Assembly (NCBI GenBank): GCA_020536535.1
Contig: JAHLWZ010000313.1
Location: 6,486-59,873, forward strand
Reading direction: 5' to 3'
Length of the DNA stretch: 53,388 bases
Source of the DNA: Pelomyxa schiedti
Taxonomy: Eukaryota > Evosea > Pelobiontida > Pelomyxidae
A program made the position numbers and the translations under genes. The notes below the pieces were generated by a model. The model did no database searches, was not told the DNA's origin, and saw only the letters and a program-made list of their open reading frames with translations. How positions within the stretch are numbered: the first letter of the stretch is position 1; every line of letters begins with the position of its first letter. Below, one piece after another: positions 10,036 to 21,866 of this stretch.

Positions 10036-13000
10036 ATGGACTCCACCACAATCGGCACTCCTCCCACCACACACCAACTGTTCACACCCAGGCCACCCCC
10101 CACGCCTGCACCACGCAGTGCCCAGGCACCACTCTCCACCAGCCCCCCCGCGGTGCGCTCCCACTCTGCCTCCCCCCCTTCCACTCGCGACCCACTCCCG
10201 ATGATCGAGCCCAGGCCCAGGCCCGCCACCCCGCCCTCTGCCCTCCCTCCCAGGACGCCCCCGCCGCCGCTGCACCACCACTTCGCCCCGCCCCCGCCCG
10301 GCCTCCCGCCACCAAGCACCGCGGCGCCCCCGCCGCCGGCGCAGCGGAGCCCTCCTCCTCCCCCCACGTTCGCCCTGCCGCCTTTTGGCCCGCCTCCTGC
10401 TCAGCTGGCCCCGCCGCCGCCGACGCTGCGGCCCCCGACGTACCCTGCGCCCTCTTGCGCTATTCCCATTGCGTGTCCTCGCCCCCATCCTACGGCGGAA
10501 TCCGAGGCTTCGTTGTCGCCGCCCTCGCCTAATTTATTGCGTTCGGCCACTCCCCCTTCCACACCGCCAGGGACATCCCCGTCTAAACAGTTTTCGGCGG
10601 GACCATGTAACATTCCAAGCCAATCGCCAGGCAGTAGTTTGACGTCTACGTTGCAGACGGTTTCGTTCGAACCGGATCCTGCACCTCAGCCCAGGTTCGA
10701 GACGGTTCCAACTACAGAGGAAATGGCAAATCAGTTTCGTAGTTTCGAGGCGATCATTCAAAAACGAAGAGCTGCAGCCCAACTCCTGTCATCATTCATA
10801 GGAATACCTCAGAGTGTCGTTGTATTTCCCTATTCAAATTTGGAAATCTGAATGATGGAAGATAGGAGTCACTGGAAAAAGAATCTATTGTACATCAGGG
10901 TGAATTAACTAAAATATCTCGCAGGAATCAACACCATAAAAGGTATGTAGTGTTTTATATTTCATACGATTTAACACCCATCAAGGTTGTTTATATTATT
11001 TGAGAAATCTATTTTGTGTGGTGCCAAAAGCAAAAAAGACAGCAAATACAAATTTAAGATTATGTTTGATAAATTCAGAGTCGAAGTCATCCAATCTGCA
11101 GGTGGTGTCTTTCAACATGGTTACTTGGCAATTTACTTTCAACAGGCACACCAAATTCATTCAACTTGATCTCACGGTACAAGTCCTTTATCCTACAAGC
11201 TCAAAGCGCTGATGAAAAGCAATGCTGGCTCCAGCTCATGGAAGGAGTTTTTGACAATGTGCAAGCGCATGGTATTATACATTACTGTACTCTTTTTCTC
11301 AGATCTTTAAAGTGGGTACTTCAACAAATCTTGACCAGGCGTGGTCTCCCCCATTTTTACCAGACAGTGAGTCTGGCTTTTGCAGTCAGTGCAGTAAATC
11401 ATTCACACTCACAAGGCGAAGGGTAAGCCATTTCTATCTTGGCTTCTGTTAATACTTCCTAGCATCACTGCCGGAAGTGTGGTATGCCGGAAATGTGCAC
11501 TTCGTGGACTAATTTGACAAGGTAAAATATTTTGTACGAAGTGCAGTTCCAAACGGGTGCTACTTCCGGTTCAGAGCTCGGAGGTAAGAGTATGTGATGG
11601 CTGCTTTGCTTATCTGGAGTTGCACCCCTGCTCCTCAGTGTGTAAAGTCCATTCCAAAGTGTCCTGTGTAATTGCATTTAGGAACCAGAAATAACTTCAG
11701 ATAGGACACATGAACTGCGTCTTCATGTAATATTTTTTTCTGCAAATCTTCTTCTAATTTTTTCAGTTCACACCAGACTACTTGCAAAACCAAAGCCAAT
11801 GGCAAGATATACTCCGTGACCCCATCCTCCTGAAGGTCGCCCTAAATATGGCTAAATCTGGAGAGGTTACACTTCACCAGCCAATCGAACCCCAACATCT
11901 TGTACTTGACCGTAGCAATTTTCTTGGTAAAGGGAGCAGTGGCCTTGTTTTCAGGTATAGTTACGTCTCGCCCTGCGAAGATCCTAACGATACAAGAGCA
12001 ACTTACAAGCAACAGCAAGTAGCACTGAAGGAAACTCAAGCATACTCGGATAACGGGGAATTTCTCAAAGAAGTGGCCATCTTGAGGTATAAATAAGGGT
12101 TCTCACTTTTTTCATTTGACTTGTATCAGCCTCATAAATCACCCGAACCTGCTAGGGTGCTTTTGTGCATCGATTAACCCCAACTGGATTATCACTGATA
12201 TTCTGGACAAAACGTTAGCAAGTTGCACATCAGTTGTTGGACTAACTCCCCAATCTCCAGGCTGACCACATACCTCGAAATTGATGCGAGTTGTTGCTAG
12301 AAAAAAATCACTTATTACTCACCTTTATTTCTAGACTCTCCTCCACACATTCCCCAAGAAACTATTACACATATCCTTTACGGTGCGGCTAGTGGAATGT
12401 CATACCTACACCAAATGGGGCTCTTGCACAGGGATCTGAAAACGTACCTCTTACTCTAATTTTTTGGTCACACTACCCATTAACCTAAAAAAGGGATAAC
12501 ATTATGGTTCTTCTGATTCTTTCTGTATGACTATTTACCCTCTACAGTTATCTATTGCAGCGAACGGGATTACAGTCAAAATTATTGACTATGGAAGGTA
12601 CTAATTCCTTACCGAGTCACTGTCCTCAATCTTTCTAGTTCAAGACTCCTGGACCAGAAGAATATGACTGTATGTGTTGGAACCCGTGTGTCCTCTTCTT
12701 TATCTATTGTGCTCTTAACCCTTCACAGCCACATACATGGCTCCAGAGGTTTATGAAAAACCCAAGTACACATTCAGCTCCGACGTCTACTCCTTCTCCA
12801 TCAGTGTGTTCTAATTGAATGTACCTGATAACACTGACCCATACAGTAATGTGGGAATGCTTTGCCAAAGTACATGCCTACAAAGAGTGGGAGAATATTG
12901 TTCGCCTAAGTGAGAATGTAAGGAAAGGTGCGCGCCCACAACCCCTTGTCCCTCCACTCATGCCTCCTCCCTTGGCTGACCTGATGAAGTAAGAGTCAAA

Positions 13001-13150
13001 CTTTTGTTGTTTTATCTGGAACTCATTCTGTTTGCCAGGAAATGTTGGAATGCTGATCCGGAAAAAAGACCCACATTCCCTGATATAAAATCTATTCTCG
13101 CCAGACACAACAAAGTGGATTCTACCACTACATCTCAAAACAACTCTTAG
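10036..13150 (+). CDS. Pro-rich PH-FYVE-TKL protein kinase
   Basis: ATG 10036 opens about 200 residues of Pro/Ala/Ser-rich, very GC-rich sequence. A helical bridge follows (EEMANQFRSFEAIIQKRR), then a PH domain (GELTKISRRN; KYKFKIMFDKFRVEVI; ending FILQAQSADEKQCWLQLMEGV). Next is a FYVE finger (GFCSQCSKSFTLTRRRHHCRKCG, KIFCTKCSSKR, VRVCDGCFAYL) predicted to bind PI3P. The kinase domain has the glycine loop GKGSSGLVF, VALKE, HRDLKTDNI, a DYG in place of DFG, GTPTYMAPE and KRPTFPDI, as in TKL kinases. Stop TAG 13148-13150. More than ten short introns were resolved by phase. It should be an endosomal PI3P-directed kinase. The PH start and some bridge exons are approximate. Confidence 0.85.
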
Positions 13151-13197
13151 ACAAAATTGTAATTATTTTTGGCTGAGAGCCCCGTTTTATGTGCAAT

Positions 13198-14630
13198 TCA
13201 ACTCAGAAGGGATTTAGCAGCTTCTGTTTGGGGTGTTTCTGTTGTTGCTTTTGTGGTTGTGGTTGTAGTTGTAGTTGATGTTGTAGCCGATGCCGACGTT
13301 AGAGTACTTGGTGCCGGTGCCGGTGCCGGTGCTTGTTTTGTTGGTGATGATGGCTCAGGAGGGAGATCAATGTCGGGGTACGTAAAATCCTCCTGTTCAG
13401 ACAAATCGGAAAGTTCTACAGATATCTCTTTGAGTTGGACGTGAGAGTCTTGTTGCTCATTGCGTGTGCTTGCTTGAACAGCCACAAATGCCTGGATGAG
13501 GGTTAGGGGAGAGGATAGTGAGGTGGTCGTACAATGATCATGTTGGAGAAAAACACAACAAGGTTGAACAAGGGAATCTGTAGTGCTGTAGCAAAATGCC
13601 TTAGCTAAATATGGAAAAATCAGCCTTACCAGAGGGCATCATGTAAATTCCTGAAACTGCAGGAATCCATAGCATCCAAATTGAGGCAAGGAGACTAGGA
13701 ACTGCAACAAAATAAAACTTGCATGTTGTCTCTCTCCATACTCTGATATTTCGCTGAGACGGAAAAAAAAAAAATTTGATGGGAAAAAAAGGGAAAAGGT
13801 GTACTTTCTAAAGTCGAAATTTAGGTCTCTCCAGTGGTAACATGTACTAAGAATCCATACGTTTATAAACGGATTAAATATACTAAATAAAACTAGTTTA
13901 GGCGATAGTGTGTAACTGTAGGGAAGTGTACAATTGGTCTACAATAACCTAGGGATGGTGAATCCTGTGCTTCAAGACGAAAAGTACATACTTTGCATAT
14001 TATAGTTACAGGATCTAGTTCGTATCCAAAAATTATTCCTTGGATCGTGTACAGCAAGTCCACTGAAGATATGTCAGTACAATGAAAGTATTTCAAGACT
14101 GACCCTCAACACCAACAAAGGCCCAATATATCAAGTAGAAAAACAGATTTGGAATGAAGTAACGCCGGGGGATTTGTTTCATAATGCACAGGACAATGAA
14201 CGGAAATAAACCCCCAAAAAGTGACGTTGCCAGAGCAGAGTATCCATAACTGGGTTTTTGTCAGGAAGAATAATTCTTTCCCATCATTGTCCCCGAATCC
14301 ATGGGGAAACCTCCAGGAGTTTTTCAAGTCTTCGATCCACGCAAACACAACGTAAGTGGCATCCACAAGGTAGTAAAGAATGATGACAACAGCCAACAAA
14401 ACCAGAGTTACAGCCCCTTTGACGTCCTTCAATTATCACATTCATTCATATTACGAGGGGAAACAACCAGAAAAGAAAACACAGCAGGGCAAACCAAACC
14501 GAGGCAAAAAAAAAAAAAAAAAAAAAGGGACACACGCACCTGGAATAAGATTGGTCTTTAATGCTACCCATACGTTGTGGCCCACGGTAGGGGCCAGATC
14601 CTTAACGTCGTTCTTCGTAATACCGCACAT
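13198..14630 (-). CDS. Multi-pass membrane protein, function unknown
   Basis: Starts MCGITKNDVKDLAPTVG at 14630. A TM exon follows (AVTLVLLAVVIILYYLVDAT), then a loop with WIEDLKNSWRFPHGFG, two more hydrophobic stretches (ATSLFGGLFPFIVLCIM and NLFFYLIYWAFVG), and later TM-like exons (YFVAVPSLLASIWMLWI and LFNLVVFFSNMII). The cytosolic-looking tail is Ser/Thr/Pro/Ala-rich with an acidic ELSDLSEQEDF segment and a polythreonine run. At least five TM segments. No family recognised. Exons in the 13620-14100 interval are the least certain part. Confidence 0.5.
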
Positions 14631-14722
14631 GGCGGCAATTGATTTTGTATGTTTGTTTTGTGGAAAATGAATGTTCAAAATTCCAAATTTTTACACCCAT
14701 CAGAAGGGTCAAGGTTTCCCAT

Positions 14723-17700
14723 CTAACTCTTTTGTGCTGTTGAGGTTGTGCTGGCGTTGCTTGCTCCGGTCCTTTGCTCCCTGAGTTCCTCCAAACCGGT
14801 TTGAACTGACAGATGGCAGGTCCAACAAGTTGTCATTTCACGGGTCTCTGGATCGAGCTTCAAGTGCACTTCCACGTAGGTCTTCAATTCTTCGTTGTCG
14901 CCACATAAGCCACTTAGTCGCTTTCTTTCTTGCTGTGTTGGTCTTGGTCAGTTGCTAAAGCCCCTGGTATAAATAGTCTCGCGAACCTTAACAGCTTCGT
15001 TCTCAGCAGCCAGCCTCAGGGATTCGGCATCCTCAGTGGTTCTCGCACGGTTGAGTTTGAATCGTAGAAGCGCACTGGACATAATCGTAGGCTCGAGTGC
15101 AACGAGGCTGCTGGATTGGGGTTCCCGCAATTCCGCTGCCAAGGTGCAAAGCTTGTTACCAAGATACTCTAGAGAGCAGTGAGTGAGGCGGGCGGGGGAA
15201 AAGAAGATATGTGTACCCTTCTCAGTTTTTGGCATTTTGCCCTGAGGGTGGATTGCTTCTTGGGCATCGCCGGAATGTGGTCTCTTTCCCAATAAAAGTT
15301 GTGCTGTTGTAAAGTCATGAACCGTTACAAAGGAAAACAAAGCATTTGCCCACCTTTCATTAGCCGTGCAATGGTTGCTTGTATTGTCTCCTCAAACCTT
15401 TCAAAGTAGGTGTCCATGCTTGCACTGAAGCACTGTTGTAACTTTTCAATGACCTCTTTCCCAAACAGGGTGTCCATCCCTTCAGCACCAAGAATAACCA
15501 AGTCGCAATTTGGAGGTATGGATATGGTAGGAGCAGTAGAATCAGGCTCTTCCTCAAGCATCTACCGTGAGGAAGAGAACTGGTTAGCCATGTAGAAAAG
15601 GTTACAGGTTTTTATACCATTCCATGAGTGCCTGGGCGAAGTTGCCACTTTCTTTCATTGTCACCACTGGATAAGACGACCCAAGGGTTCCCCTTGAAAA
15701 CAGTGAACACCTTCCTCTTAAGCTCCATGGAGGCAAAGACTAAGGTGAAATGGGTGCTGGCAGTCAAGGCATTGAGGGTCCTCGGTGCGTAAAGGCCTTT
15801 CTGAACCTCTTCTCTTATGTCTTTCCAGGAAGAGGTTCCTTTTGTGCCAGCAGGGCCTCCCTGTATGTTCTTGAATGCAAACTCAAGCAGGCAGTGGACT
15901 ACGGTAGGTTCTGTGCCACATGCAACAATGGCAGTTTTCTCTGAGTTGCAGGCGAGTGGAATGAGAAGATCAGGGCCCTGTGACTGTGGGCTGGAAGGGA
16001 TTGCGATCTTATTTAGGCATTTCTCTTGAAGTGCATTGATGTAAAGGTCCCAGTCGTTGGTGTTAAACGAGTTGTCTGTTGGATTGCGTCTCGTTGTATT
16101 GGCATTTAAGCTTGGGGCAACAGTTGGTTGGAAGAGGGCTCTGAGGTTACTGGATGACGCTGCAGTAGCACTTGACCCAGGGAGAAGAAGTTGGCCCGGC
16201 ATGGTGTCTTGGAGAAACTCCAAGACAGAACCAACGGTTTTTTCAGAGGTATACATGAGACAGGAGGACAGAACTTCTGAGCCAATAAGTTCAAGAAGCC
16301 GGCCTTGTGGGAGGGTTGGTGGCGAAGTCTGGAGCAAGCAAGGCAAAGTGGAGAGTGGTACAGTAAGATTCCTTTTCTCCATTTTGTAAAGCCAATATCT
16401 GGAGAAGATGGGCTTGAATCCTGTCCCAAATGGGGTTATATAGCACGGGAACACGCTCAATATATTTGCGGCATGCAAGGAAGGGATGACAAGGTCAAGA
16501 AGATCTTTTGTGGTTATTGTTGGGTAAGAGGAAAAAGGTTACAGAAACCACATACACATGTGCAAAAGAGTAACCTCGTGTTTGTCAAGCTCAGGTCTTG
16601 GAACATTGGGATGAAGTGGCTCAACGACAAGAGTGGTCTCCTGGAGTATTTTCTGACCGATGATACTCTCAGGAGAAAGCAGGTTCTTAAAGCCTTCAAC
16701 GGTCACTGTCGAGGTTTGCAAGTAATGGTGAAGGTAGTGGCACATTGTCTCAATGAAGCGTGGTACGCCTCCACTCAAGTGATATATCACCTCTGCCAGT
16801 GGTGTAACCTGGGTTTTTGGGAGGTACTTGCTGCATTCGGTCCCCTTTAAGATTTCCTCAATATCTGGCACCTGAAGAAAAAATGAGTCTTCCATTTATA
16901 GTTAGGCAAAGGGCGGTATACATACGTGCAAAGCCCCCATTGCAAGGTAGTGTAGGCTTACAGGAGAACTGGATGAAAGTCGTAAAGCCAAATTTATGAG
17001 GGTCCACGATTTTCCACAAAGAAAAATAAATACCTGCGATTGGTTTGTCAGATTTTCTTTTTTCACTAACGCAAACTTTGCCCTCAGAACCCCATATGAG
17101 ATCCTGTGTGAACTGCATAAGTGGGAGGTAGCGGTTTTCCTTTGCTGTGATCTCTGGAAATTGGGTACCTATATCATCACCCTCGAACACTCCAATTTCA
17201 TCAATACAGATGAACCAGTACCCAGGCCACATTGGCAGCAGATGTTTCTTTAAAGAATAAGTAAGGATAGGAAACCAATAGAAAAATGAGAGGAAAGAAG
17301 ACGAACCGTGTAAAGGAGTTGAGCTGTCAAAACACTATCTACCTGAGCCTCTGGGGTTATTTCCGAAAGGATACACCATGAAAGTGCGTTCTCAATGGTC
17401 GTCGACTCCTTTGGCGGTCTGATAGACGGCACTTGTACAACAATATTCTTCGCTTGTGAGAAAGCTTTCACCTCTGTTTCAGAGAATTTGTGAGCACGCA
17501 GGAGGCCCAAGTCAGCTCGGTCGTCACAATCGGCCACTGGTCCGGGATTCATCAGGTTCTTGGCGATCCTCAATCAAGCCAGATATAGGATATATCTAAA
17601 TGAAAGGAAAGAGAAGAAACCTGTGTTATGGAACCACAGTTTCGAAAATCCTGGCGCAGGTGAGGGATGGCTTTCTGGGCGAAATAAGTTTTGCCAGAGC

Positions 17701-17913
17701 CGAAAAGCTGCGACGAGAACAAAACAGTAGGTTTGATAGTGGGCATTCTCGGTTTGGCTTTTCTACACTGCAATTCGTTCTCGCGGGCCCAACGGATCAA
17801 AATCTCGATTTCAACGTCCCTTCGACAAAAGGAAGCGCCTGTAATATGGGGTCTGGGTCTGTTTCCCCTGGAGTTGTCACTGTCGTTGCGGTTGTGAGGT
17901 AGGTGCCGGACAT
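14723..17913 (-). CDS. Large P-loop NTPase, Crinkler/RHS-like
   Basis: Read from the right: an N-terminal region of uncertain start (possible ATG 17913), then RRDVEIEILIRWAREN, a Walker A loop (FSSQLFGSGKTYFAQK), a Walker B-like WFICIDEIGVFEGD, DLIWGSEGK and LSGGVPRFIETMCHYL, a segment typical of this NTPase type. The long exon 15612-16478 contains PDLLIPLACN...VHCLLEFAFKN, which could be a degenerate PD-(D/E)xK nuclease core. The C-terminus carries charged helices (SLRLAAENEA spliced to QQERKRLSGLCGDNEEL) and a CWTC pair, stop 14723-14725. The arrangement recalls the NTPase-nuclease Crinkler-RHS type proteins known in many protists. I hold that by pattern only. It could equally be another STAND/AAA-like ATPase. 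Confidence 0.5.
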
Positions 17914-18024
17914 ATGCCCACTCAAAAACTTAATACCCAAATTATACAATCGTTGGTCAGTGACCATTGGCCATTCGCGTCCCCTAGTTTTTCTCTGAAT
18001 CCCAGATCTCGTTTGATTTAGTCG
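17914..18024. promoter_or_regulatory. Divergent promoter, NTPase gene and ALG10
   Basis: About 110 bp between the proposed start of the minus-strand NTPase gene (17913, uncertain) and the ALG10 ATG (18025). If the left start is correct, both promoters lie here. Inferred from layout only. Confidence 0.25.
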
Positions 18025-19873
18025 ATGAAGGGACGCGGAACCAAGGAAGCGCAAGCGGCGTCGGCGCGCAGCAGCGGGGGCGACCGCACCACGTCGGCCC
18101 GAGCCAGGCGCGGGAGGAGGGCCGGGGGGACGGGGGCGCTGGGCGCGGGGTGCGCGTGGGCCGCGGCGCTGTTCTGCGTCTGCGCGGCGGTGAGCGCGGC
18201 GCTGGGGGAGGAGGAGCCGCCCTACATGGACGAGGTGTTCCACGTGCGCCAGACGTGGCGCTACTGCCGGCTGGAGGTCTCCGCCTCGCACTGGGACGAC
18301 AAGATCACGACCCTCCCCGGGCTCTACGCCCTCGGCGCCCCCGCGGCCCTCGCCTGGGGCTCCCTGCAGTGCCTCCTCTCCTCGGTGCTGTGGGCCCCCT
18401 CTCCCGGCGGTGGCGACTCACCGTTGCGCGGGTCTTCGAATTCATCATGGGCGTCGTCGCTGGTGGAATGTGCGTGCGACGTTGGGGCGAGGCCGCGTGT
18501 TTTGAGGCTGGTGTCGTGTTGTTTTGGAATTTTGCTATTCCCTGTGCTGGTGGCTATTTTGCACCGATTGGACCCAAGTGCTAAAACGTCTATGATCGTA
18601 CCAAAAGTGCGTAGCTCAGTTGGTTTTCGTTTCGTTTCTTTTCTTTTCTTATCTGTGATTTTTGGATTCACCGAACAGCAGGTTCTATCTTGTTGCTTGT
18701 TTCCACCTCTTTTTTTCTTCAACTTCTTGTACTATACTGATACGGGGTCTATTCTATTCGTCTGCCTCAGTTACTTGTTTTCTCTCAAGGAGGCATACCT
18801 AATGAGTGCAATTGTGTGCTATTGCCTCTTTCATTCTTTATTGGAACAAACTCAAGATAGGAGCACTTGCCGTTTTTTTCCGTCAAAATAACATAATATG
18901 GGTAGTATTCATCGCTGGTGAAGCTTGTATAAGAATATCACATGAAAAAGGTATGGAGGCTTGTTGGCAAGAGAAACCTTACTTCTGCCCAGAATTATTG
19001 CCATTCTTCATGTGGGCTGTTAAAAATATTCCCGAAATTGTGAAAAAGTTCTGGGCTCATGCCCTTCTTGGAGTGGCGTTTGCAGCATTCGTGGTCATCA
19101 ATGGAGGCATAGTTGTTGGTACAGCCCTTGGACTAAACATCCTCTTAACCCTAACTTAGGTGATAGATCTCATCACGTGGTGGCTTTCCACTTTGCGCAG
19201 TTTCTGTATTTCTCTTTGATAGCAGCCGTGACCCTCATTCCCAGCACACTTTTCCTTGTGGATTGGTCCACATTATGGGCCAGAACAAGAACCAAGCACC
19301 AGGGTAACTCAGTCAAGCAGTATTTACTTTGGGCTGTAGTAGCATCAGCACTGACTATATTGTTTACTTTCTTGGTGAAGAATTATACGTAAGTCATACA
19401 GATGCGAAAACAACCGCTAAAATTCCACAAAAAAGGTTTGTTCATCCTTTCATTCTTGCAGACAATAGGCACTACACATTTTACATCTGGAAAGACTTAT
19501 TTGTCAAGTATGAGTACTTCAAGTACTCTCTAGTCCCTTTTTACGTAGCATCGTTTTTCTTCCTCCACTGGCTTTTAAAACGTACAGAAGCTTACCACCA
19601 ATTGAATGTGACCCGTTTATAGGAAGTCTATCCTACTCCTGGATTCTGCTGTATGTCTTGTGTGCTTCCTGTGTGCTGGTGACATCAACCCTGGTGGAAA
19701 TGAGATACTTTGTGACTCCCATGGTCATACTTCACCTGCGCGTTCACAAATCCAACAAAGGAACCTGGATGGAAGTTGCATGCTACCTGTGCATCAATTC
19801 CCTTACTATAGCTATGTTCGCATTGCATCCGTTTACATGGCCTGATGGATCCACCGCACGATTCATGTGGTAA
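18025..19873 (+). CDS. ALG10: Alpha-1,2-glucosyltransferase ALG10
   Basis: Adds the terminal third glucose to the dolichol-linked Glc2Man9GlcNAc2 oligosaccharide in the ER lumen, the final step before N-glycan transfer. ATG 18025. After a basic N-terminal stretch and a TM segment comes the family signature EPPYMDEVFHVRQTWRYC ... HWDDKITTLPGLY. Later landmarks are LFPPLFFFNFLYYTDTGS, FRQNNIIWV, DRSHH, HPFILADNRHYTFYIW and a C-terminal TARFMW, matching the conserved RFMW end of the family. Many hydrophobic segments agree with a polytopic ER enzyme. The first exon (18025 to about 18590) is extremely GC-rich while later exons are AT-rich. Its presence implies a full glucosylated lipid-linked precursor. 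Confidence 0.93.
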
Positions 19874-19936
19874 ACAATCTTGTTCTACAGCATAAGAATC
19901 AACTTTTTGTGCCTTTGGTACCTGGGAGAATAAAAG

Positions 19937-21866
19937 ATGCCACAGACCAGTGCGACTGAGGGATCGAAAAGCTGTGCCTTCGTCAGTCGTTGACTTCCTA
20001 GAAGCAGATCTTCTTCACAACGCGTTGTTGTTCCTACTGTCGAGGTACCTACTTCTAGTCGTACGCGCAATACTCACTGTTATAGCGTCGTCAAGGAAAC
20101 AGAGTTGTGGGAGCCCTGGCCGCGACGATGACGATACTTGGAAGACTACAAATACGTCAACCGCTACGTCGCTGAGCTGCTCAGTCCACGGACACATTTG
20201 CAACTGCAGAGAAGTCGGAACAAATTGTAAAACTTCTGCCGAATGTTGTGTACAGGTTCCACTTCCGCGTACTCTACGCGGCACACCAGCAGCACGGAAT
20301 ATAAGCTAGCCACCCTAGTACTCCACTATCTGGTAACAGGGTATGCATGGGAAAAAGGTGCGCAGCTGGGAAAAGACTGGAGGACTTCCACTACGGTTGG
20401 GAGGCGATGGTAGGCCTACTGAGAGCTGGAACAGAGATAAGGTTAACTGAGCACTATAATGGAGCCACGTTTTATTTGGGTTCCAATGGTGAACTGGCTC
20501 AGAATACACTCTTCTACCCTGCAAATCCCCAGCACAAATCACTCCGGAGACACTTCAAAAACTCCGATGTTTCTTGTCTGTGCAACACAGTTGTCAAGCC
20601 AGGAACAAGAAATCCTGGGTCTCTTCTCCTCTCGCAAATTTTCGCGACATTCACTCTTTTTTTTTTTCATACAAGCTTTGATGTTGCACGGGCTTCATTA
20701 GGCAGAAAATAGCAGAAGAGCACGGTGACCCACCACTCTTGCAGGGCGAAACGCCAGTGGAGGATGAAACACCTGTGGCAGCACTACACTCAGCACTATG
20801 GATATTGAAAAAAGTTCATGTCAACCATGCGGTCATTCCAGGGGCGAGTACAACCTACAGCTTTTATTCTTGTGTCCCGGCAAGGCCTTCCTCCCAAGAA
20901 CAACTTCAAGAAGCCTGGGAGAGCAAGCCGGCTGTTCTTGTGGCTATATCGCAGGATGACTTTGAGCTCCTCTATGGCCCAACACTTGCCACACAGGCAC
21001 AGTTTATGCTGTCACTTGGAGACCTGTCTGCAGTACCCCCTTCATTACAAGCACCAGCAAGGGCACACCCCAGAGAATCACCCCAGCTAGGTATCATCAC
21101 TACTCGTTCAACAAGCTCTGCAACCATTCCATCAAGTGAGGCAGAAACAGTTACTAGAAAGAGGCCACCCACTTCGTCCAGGAAAAGAAGAACAACGGAC
21201 CCCGCACCTATGACACTGTACTTCTCTTTGGAACTCGAACTGACCCACAGACTTGGAGACCCACAGGCCCCTGTACTTACTTCATGTGTCAATGGCAAGC
21301 TACCTGGCACCACCGGTTGTTGTGTGACAACACATCTGTCAGTGATGGGTGAGGATGCACTCAAACTAGAGATCACTGGCATTGCCCCACAATTGCATTT
21401 CCCCACCGCCTCCCCCATCCCATCACAACCACGCACTGTTGTTGTGGAGCTCACCATCACTGGGGACCTCTCACCATTGCACACCGCAACTGTGGAGCTC
21501 CCAATGTTGACCACGATTGCCGCGGACCTCACATTGTTGACTGCCGTCATCGTGGGACCCCCACTGTTGACCACCGCACTACCACTAGCTCCGCAAGCAC
21601 CATCAGCGCTACCGCTACGTCGCATGCCAAATGGGCCGATTCTGCTCATTGGTAGGCCTCCTACTCTTTGACTAGAAAATCTCACTATGTCGGGGGCAAG
21701 ATAAATCCAGGTGAGGCCGTTATAGTTTCAGCCACAGGTAACAGTATTTCCACACCACAATCTACTAATATCTTCAGTCAGATGCGGGAGTTTTGTTCTT
21801 ACCAACACCACGGATGTTGTGCATTCATCCGTTAATGTTCAAATCAAATACAAGTGGAAGACTTAA
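19937..21866 (+). CDS. Unresolved multi-exon gene, hypothetical
   Basis: I see several exon-quality stretches but no family. One, near 20270-20410, reads STEYKLATLVLHYLVTGY then AWEKGAQLGKDW and splices to LTEHYNGATFYLGSN. Another is QKIAEEHGDPPLLQ followed by VAALHSALWILKKVHVNH and a Ser/Pro/Thr-rich part to about 21200. Then comes YDTVLLFGTRTDPQTW with a Trp/Cys/His-rich patch. The last exons give HYVGGKINPGEAVIVSAT and VRCGSFVLTNTTDVVHSSVN, ending at TAA 21864-21866. The start and several junctions are unresolved, and it may be two genes. The interval 19874-20240 shows only weak coding signs. The C-terminal coding overlaps the end of the opposite-strand gene by 23 bp. Confidence 0.35.
21435..21595 (+). 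repeat. Degenerate short tandem repeat
   Basis: Imperfect units of about 33-36 bp marked by GTGGAGCTC and TTGACC/TTGACT recur along this stretch (for example around 21496-21590). They keep two frames open on the plus strand and one on the minus strand, so the reading frame cannot be chosen from openness alone. Confidence 0.4.

Noticed and set aside
9910-10488. Long Arg/Gly-rich minus-strand ORFs
   Set aside because: They are antisense shadows of the GC-rich Pro/Ala coding region of the kinase gene.
11480-11522. An 18-bp ultra-short intron in the FYVE region
   Set aside because: A 40-bp intron starting at GTATGCCGG gives the canonical FYVE sequence with correct cysteine spacing.
14504-14528. 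Poly-A run as a retrotransposed poly-A tail
   Set aside because: It lies in an intron of the minus-strand membrane-protein gene, where it is the pyrimidine tract on the coding strand. No flanking duplication is seen.
20972-21685. 237-codon minus-strand ORF
   Set aside because: No family signal. It is opened by the degenerate repeat and has no neighbouring splice-consistent exons.
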